Shown here: positions 59,318 through 64,000 of the stretch, piece by piece | Layout of the letters: each line of letters starts with the position of its first letter | How positions within the stretch are numbered: position 1 is the stretch's first letter | Assembly (NCBI GenBank): GCA_035610365.1 | Contig: CM069432.1 | Span: 84,014,520-84,078,519 of the forward strand | Length of the DNA stretch: 64,000 nt | Direction of reading: 5' to 3' | Source of the DNA: Aquatica leii | Taxonomy: Eukaryota > Arthropoda > Insecta > Coleoptera > Lampyridae | Translations under genes and position numbers: made by a program | Notes under the pieces: generated by a model | What the model was told of the DNA's origin: nothing | The model's input: the letters and a program-made list of their open reading frames with translations, nothing else | The model's database searches: none

Positions 59318-60707
59318 TTAACTGCTGTGATCTTCTTCATCACTACTGTCTTCATCTGATGAACCAGTGTTCACTCTAAAAGACATGCTTTCTACCGTTT
59401 CATCCAACAGGCCATCAAGTTCCCACATTTCGTCAGCTAAACGGTTAACATGTTGAACATGTTTATTCCAATCAGATTGAGTAACTTCAGAAAATGCATT
59501 TCTTACAAAATTCTCTATTTCTGCATTACTTTGAGTGACATTGTTCATTGCCACTTTATGTTTTACCAAACTCCAAATTAATTCAATAGGATTCAGGTCA
59601 CAATGATAAGGTGGCAAACGTAACACAGTGTGTCCATGTTTCTTTAGTAATTCATCAACTACATAAGATTTGGTGATGTTACATTGTTTCACCAAACATA
59701 GTAATTCAGCTTTTCTTATATCATTAATAGTTGATATACCGTTAGATTCCAACCATTCTCTAATGTCCATTTTTTTTGTACCTTGATTTGGTGGTTTATT
59801 TATTTGTACGCTATGATATGGTGCGTTATCCATAACAACAATACCGTTAGGAGGCAAATTTGGAATTAGCTGCGTTTCCATCCATTGCATAAAGTTATTA
59901 TGGTTCATATCATCATGGTAGTCGCCAAATTTACTTTTTGATTTAAAAATTAATAGTCCATTCTTCACAAATCCATAAGATCCACCTGCATGAACAATTA
60001 TGTATCTTTGTCCAGCTTTGCCTGTGTGATACACACCAGGTTCATTTTCTGATTGCCAGCATTTACTAACCCCATACGACGGATGTATGTATGTTTCATC
60101 TAAGTAAGTAATAGGTTTTTTCTTTTCTCCTAGAGCATCGTTTTCTCGTAACTTTCTTAAATAGTGGCATCTCCAAGCTACAATGTCATGACGTTCCATT
60201 AACAATTTCCTTTTATCGTGACATTTTCTGTATTTAAACCCAATTTGATGTAACTATTTTCTTAGAGTATCTGTTCCACAACAGTAGTCAACTTTCTCCT
60301 GCATTTTCTGAACTAAAATCTTCAACGTTGGAACCTTTTTGTCTACGGTACAAAATTTATGAATGCTTTCTTTTTAAGATGCCTAAATCGGCATTGTCCA
60401 AAACAATTTTATTGGAACCACCACTTTTTTGTTTTTTTAGGGAGATTTTAGTACTCCATGCTCAGTTTGCAAAACTTTACTCCTAATGAAAACATTATTT
60501 ATTTACATATTTTAAATATTTATAAACTTACCTTATTTGTTTTATAAACTTCGGTGATTTCCCAGTGGCTGCTGCAGCTAATTCAGTAGCTTTGTCTAAA
60601 GGAAATGACCACACACCTGCTGCTTTTTGCTTGTCGAAGAACTGTACAACAGTTCTAATAATATTTCGAGCTTCGGCATGAACGGTTTTCCTTGATTTAC
60701 TTTCCAT
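59318..60707 (-). pseudogene. Tc1/mariner-related transposase with wide D-E spacing
   Basis: Exon 1 starts at ATG 60707 (MESKSRKTVHAEARNII) and carries a helix-turn-helix-like region (DKATELAAAATGKSPKFIKQI). A 49-bp GT-AG intron lies at 60483-60531. The next ~280 bp contain stops and frame changes but still read KVPTLKILVQKMQEK and HQIGFKYRKCHDKRKL. From 60205 the frame is open for 295 codons. The catalytic core shows D in ITYLDETYIHPSYG, D in IVVMDNAPYH and E in CDLNPIELIW, with 81 residues between the second D and the E. Classic Tc1/mariner has about 34. The C-terminus is acidic (SSDEDSSDEEDHSS). The wide spacing recalls the DD82E (Sailor) group described among insects. Terminal repeats not found. 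Confidence 0.85.
60483..60531 (-). other. 49-bp intron in the Tc1/mariner-related gene
   Basis: On the minus strand it starts GTAAGTTTATAAA and ends TTTTCATTAG. Removing it joins KQIR to SKVLQTEHGVLKSP in frame. Its size matches the Harbinger introns in this window. Confidence 0.7.
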
Positions 60708-63700
60708 GTTATTCTAAAAAACAAAAAGCTATAACTAAGTGATAATCTTTAAACTAATTAATATTATTCAAATTGAATCATGATTGGCGTTAATGTATTA
60801 AACGAAATAAGCGTAAAAACCCTTAGGGTAAAAACACAGTTTTGATTATGAGGTTATGTAAAGGTGCATTTATGCAGATCAATTTAACATTTAGCACTTT
60901 ATAAAAGTAGTACCCATTTATGCAAACACACTTCCACATCCGCGTTGGTTACACATTGATATATGTTGATATAGTTAAATTCGTTACATTTTAGTGTTTA
61001 ATAACAATTTTAATAACAAATTACGGAAGATTTAGCGCACATACTTCGAGTTGCGTGTGAGAATGCGCAATGCAAAGATAATCTAAGGCGCAATGTGAAT
61101 TAAATTTAAAATTTAGTTAATTAGGGATCCGTTGTTTAACTGCTTAAATGTTAAATGATAAATATTAAATTGGTTTACATAAATCTATCTTTAAGATTGC
61201 AATAATTTAGAATAAGTGTCATATGCTGTTATATTTGGTATTATGTACTTACCGATTTATCAAAAAATCCACAACAGTAAGTGTTTTGAAAAAAACTATT
61301 TAATAAAGATGAATAAGACCCAAATATGAAAAATTAAGAACACAACTTGTAAACGTCAAAACGAGTACAAATTAAAAATTTTGTTAGGGAAGGTACTTGC
61401 TATGATTCCATAATTGTGATTGGTCGATTGTTTTGCCACTAGAAATTTTTAAATTTAGTTCACATATTTTCCGGGGGTAATGTTTGCTCCGGCGCTCTGT
61501 ATTTATTTTTATGTTGCAGATGCGGTTAAAAGTTTTTGAGGCTTCCGTGAAAAGACCACATCACAGAAAGTTGCTATATTTAAAAAATAATCTGGTCATT
61601 AGCAAAATCTAAACCTACTGAAACTCAATGTAATATATTTAAAAATAGTTATGGTACAAAAAAATTTGAATCGTGATTTCTAAAAATGTTTTTGATTTAA
61701 TTGTTTCATTTTAAAACCGAAACTAATGTATCATTACATTATTGAAAGATTGTTTCACTCACTCACACTTAGCCTTTTCAAGCTTGGTCCTAATCTTTCA
61801 TTAAGAGCCAAAACAAGAAGTAGAACTTGGCTTTTGCCGTATTGTCGTTCATAAACCTAAACAAACTGACGTTTCGCAAGACATTGCAGCTTACATCTCC
61901 AGGGTGGTGAATGTCATTAGACTAGTGTTTAACTACGACTCGGTCTAAGCCAAAAGTCGTTTATAATCATAAACAAAATAACCGCAAAACTTAAAATTTT
62001 ATAGAATTGTTTTAGTTCATTATTGAAACAAGAAAATCATATATTTATCGATCATTTAGCATCAATTCAAGAACGAAGCCTTTAAAACGTAAACCGAATG
62101 TAACATTTATTTTGCAACAGATTTGAATTTAAAGACTAAAACTATACCAATTCAAATAAATGAAACGGCAATGGACTTAGCTTTTTTATTGCACTTAGGA
62201 TTCTTTTATGTTTGAAACAAGAGTGAAACATATAGTTTTTGTTTTGAAGCTGTTACTAAACATTATAAATTTTCTGTTTACTAGGAATAACAAAGCATAA
62301 ACGAAACTATTGCTACTACTATAAATTATAATACAATTTGAACTCCATCAACACAAAAAAAATTTTTAATCGGCAGAAACACAGCAAACGGTTGTTTTCA
62401 CAACGTAAAATCGTAAATTAATTAAACACAAAAATTTACTTAAAAATTCTAAATGGCAAAAATTATTTAAAATACGTCAATTAAATAGCAAATACCTCAG
62501 GATGCACCCAAAAGCAAATCCACAGAGTTTTAGTTTTGGAGTAGTTGTTGGTTTTAAAGGTGGCACTTCGCTACACAAAAGATATGAATAGACTTAATTG
62601 TTGTTATCGATAGATCTCTTGACACTCTTGCATAAATAAAGCTTAAGTTGACGACAGCATTCTAGAACCTAAAATCTTTTTTGAGTAACGTTGAATGAAT
62701 TAACAAGAAGTTTAATTAGCTTGCTGAAGGGAAGTGAAACGATAAATCGACCAGTAGAGTTTCTGCGAACATATATATACTTATACATATATTTACATTA
62801 TTAGACACAATGGTAACCAAGACAGCAAGAGTTTTAAATTTTTAGCTGTTAGTTTTAGTTTGTCTAAATCTTTTGTTGTTCTGATAGTATTATTTTATGT
62901 TTGATTGTTATAGCTTAATAAATTTTAGTAATTTTGATGTTAAAAAATAACAATAATAATAATAAAAGTACAGTTTAATTCTTAAACAAAAACAAATAAA
63001 TATTTATTTTTACGTAAGAACTAAGTCAAAACAACTGTTTTTTAATTATATTCATTTCTTACTTTTATTGCTACATCAGACATAATTGAATTTATTCAAG
63101 TCCAAATAAAAATATCGTTTACAAATTCAAATTAAAATAAATCTTGTTTTACATAAATACAAGAAAGATACAATACTAGCAAAAATAAATTTGATTAATT
63201 GATACATAAATTGTGAAAACTGAAAATAACAATCTTAAGAAAAAATATAAAATATCTCACATAAATGTTTCCGACATTTCCATGGTTTTACATTACTTAA
63301 TTAATTTTCTTTTATTTTTAGAGTTTCTAAAATAATATTTCTTGAATTGTGTAATTTATTTTAGACTGCGTTTGAAAAAATATTAATTATTTAAAGATAT
63401 GAATCTACTTATATTAATAATTCTGTATCAATTAACAAACCAAGACTTTTAAAATTTTTTTGAATTTACATATTGCAATAAGTGACGATAGGAATATCAA
63501 TATAATATTTTAATGATAATAGAAATTCCTAAGTGCTTTATATCAATCAAGAAACTCGGAGCTTGAGTTGGTACGATAGTGAAAGGTAGAAGAAAATTTC
63601 ATTATCGCACAGCATGCGCACTTTGACATGCACGAATGTACAAATTGTTTTTGACGCTTTTAGCTGACATCAAATAAAAATATAATTAAAATTTAAAATA

Positions 63701-64000
63701 TAAGCAAAATTTATTTTTAAAGCGGAAATAACGTTTTTAACTAAACTTAATTTATCAATGAAGTTAAAACTATATCGAAGTATCTATTCAAATTTACTAC
63801 GTATTGCATATGTTCATACAACATTATTTGTTTTAATATAATCAAATAAAAAAATTTATGTTATTTTCATGCAGCTTTGTAACATGGTTCTCTGTGATGT
63901 AGCTAAAACAAATGAAAGTTCAAACACAAACTTTAAATAAAATCACGCGGGCTAAAATACAACAGTAATAAAAAGTTTTATTAATGTAAAAGTTGATATA
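60708..64000. other. Gene-free AT-rich stretch to the right edge
   Basis: 61855-61905 shows, on the minus strand, CCTGGAGATG ... TGCGAAACGTCAG, another degraded Penelope-terminus-like motif. 61922-62005 repeats part of the hairpin insert at 16806-16880. Otherwise no gene or repeat recognised. Confidence 0.4.
61922..62005 (+). repeat. Second copy of the 16.8-kb hairpin sequence (right arm only)
   Basis: AGTGTTTAACTACGAC-CGGTCTAAGCC-AAAGTCG is shared with 16801-16880 and continues into TATAATCATAAAC. The left arm is missing, so this copy cannot fold the same way. Confidence 0.75.

Noticed and set aside
58917-61500. Terminal inverted repeats for the Tc1/mariner-related gene
   Set aside because: A CAGTGCTAC tip near 58935 has no counterpart on the right side.

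Overview
The window is AT-rich eukaryotic (metazoan) DNA with no recognisable single-copy host gene. Everything with coding character belongs to transposable elements, and the families present (BEL/Pao, Dong-type LINE, PIF/Harbinger, piggyBac, hAT, Ty3/gypsy, Penelope-like, Tc1/mariner-like, Mutator/YqaJ) together with ~50-bp introns fit an insect genome. A beetle or other holometabolous insect is my guess, but the order cannot be fixed from this sequence.

Layout. 378-12866: a tandem BEL/Pao LTR retrotransposon array with three LTRs and two internal regions sharing the middle LTR. One 5-bp target duplication (ACGTT) flanks the whole array. Both copies carry the same dead reverse transcriptase and the same frame breaks, and copy B has a divergent patch in gag. 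15342-16656: a non-autonomous hAT element with a perfect 8-bp target duplication. 16745-16877: a small hairpin insert between 16-bp direct repeats. 17500-18190 (-): a decayed piggyBac transposase. 18432-20992: a PIF/Harbinger element with ~90-bp terminal inverted repeats, a four-exon transposase (-) and a convergent Myb/MADF-like second gene (+). 21851-22069: a fold-back repeat. 25780-27830 (-): a Ty3/gypsy remnant (RNase H and integrase). 28029-29158: a 1.1-kb element with ~330-bp inverted arms. 30042-30637: a Penelope-like remnant with inverted arms and a hammerhead ribozyme-like core. 34050-34260: a 77-bp tandem repeat. 37276-41089: a Dong/R4-clade LINE inserted in a (TAA)n microsatellite. 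49463-53596: a candidate TTAA-flanked element with 13-bp inverted ends that encloses a decayed Mutator-like plus YqaJ-nuclease gene. 59318-60707 (-): a Tc1/mariner-related transposase with an unusually wide D-to-E spacing and one intron.

The remaining sequence is AT-rich and gene-free as far as I can read. Many frame breaks are one-base changes in homopolymer runs, so some of the apparent gene decay could be assembly error. The two BEL copies, being near-identical, give an internal control for this.

Coordinates of frameshifts, introns and repeat ends were read by eye, so expect errors of a few bases.
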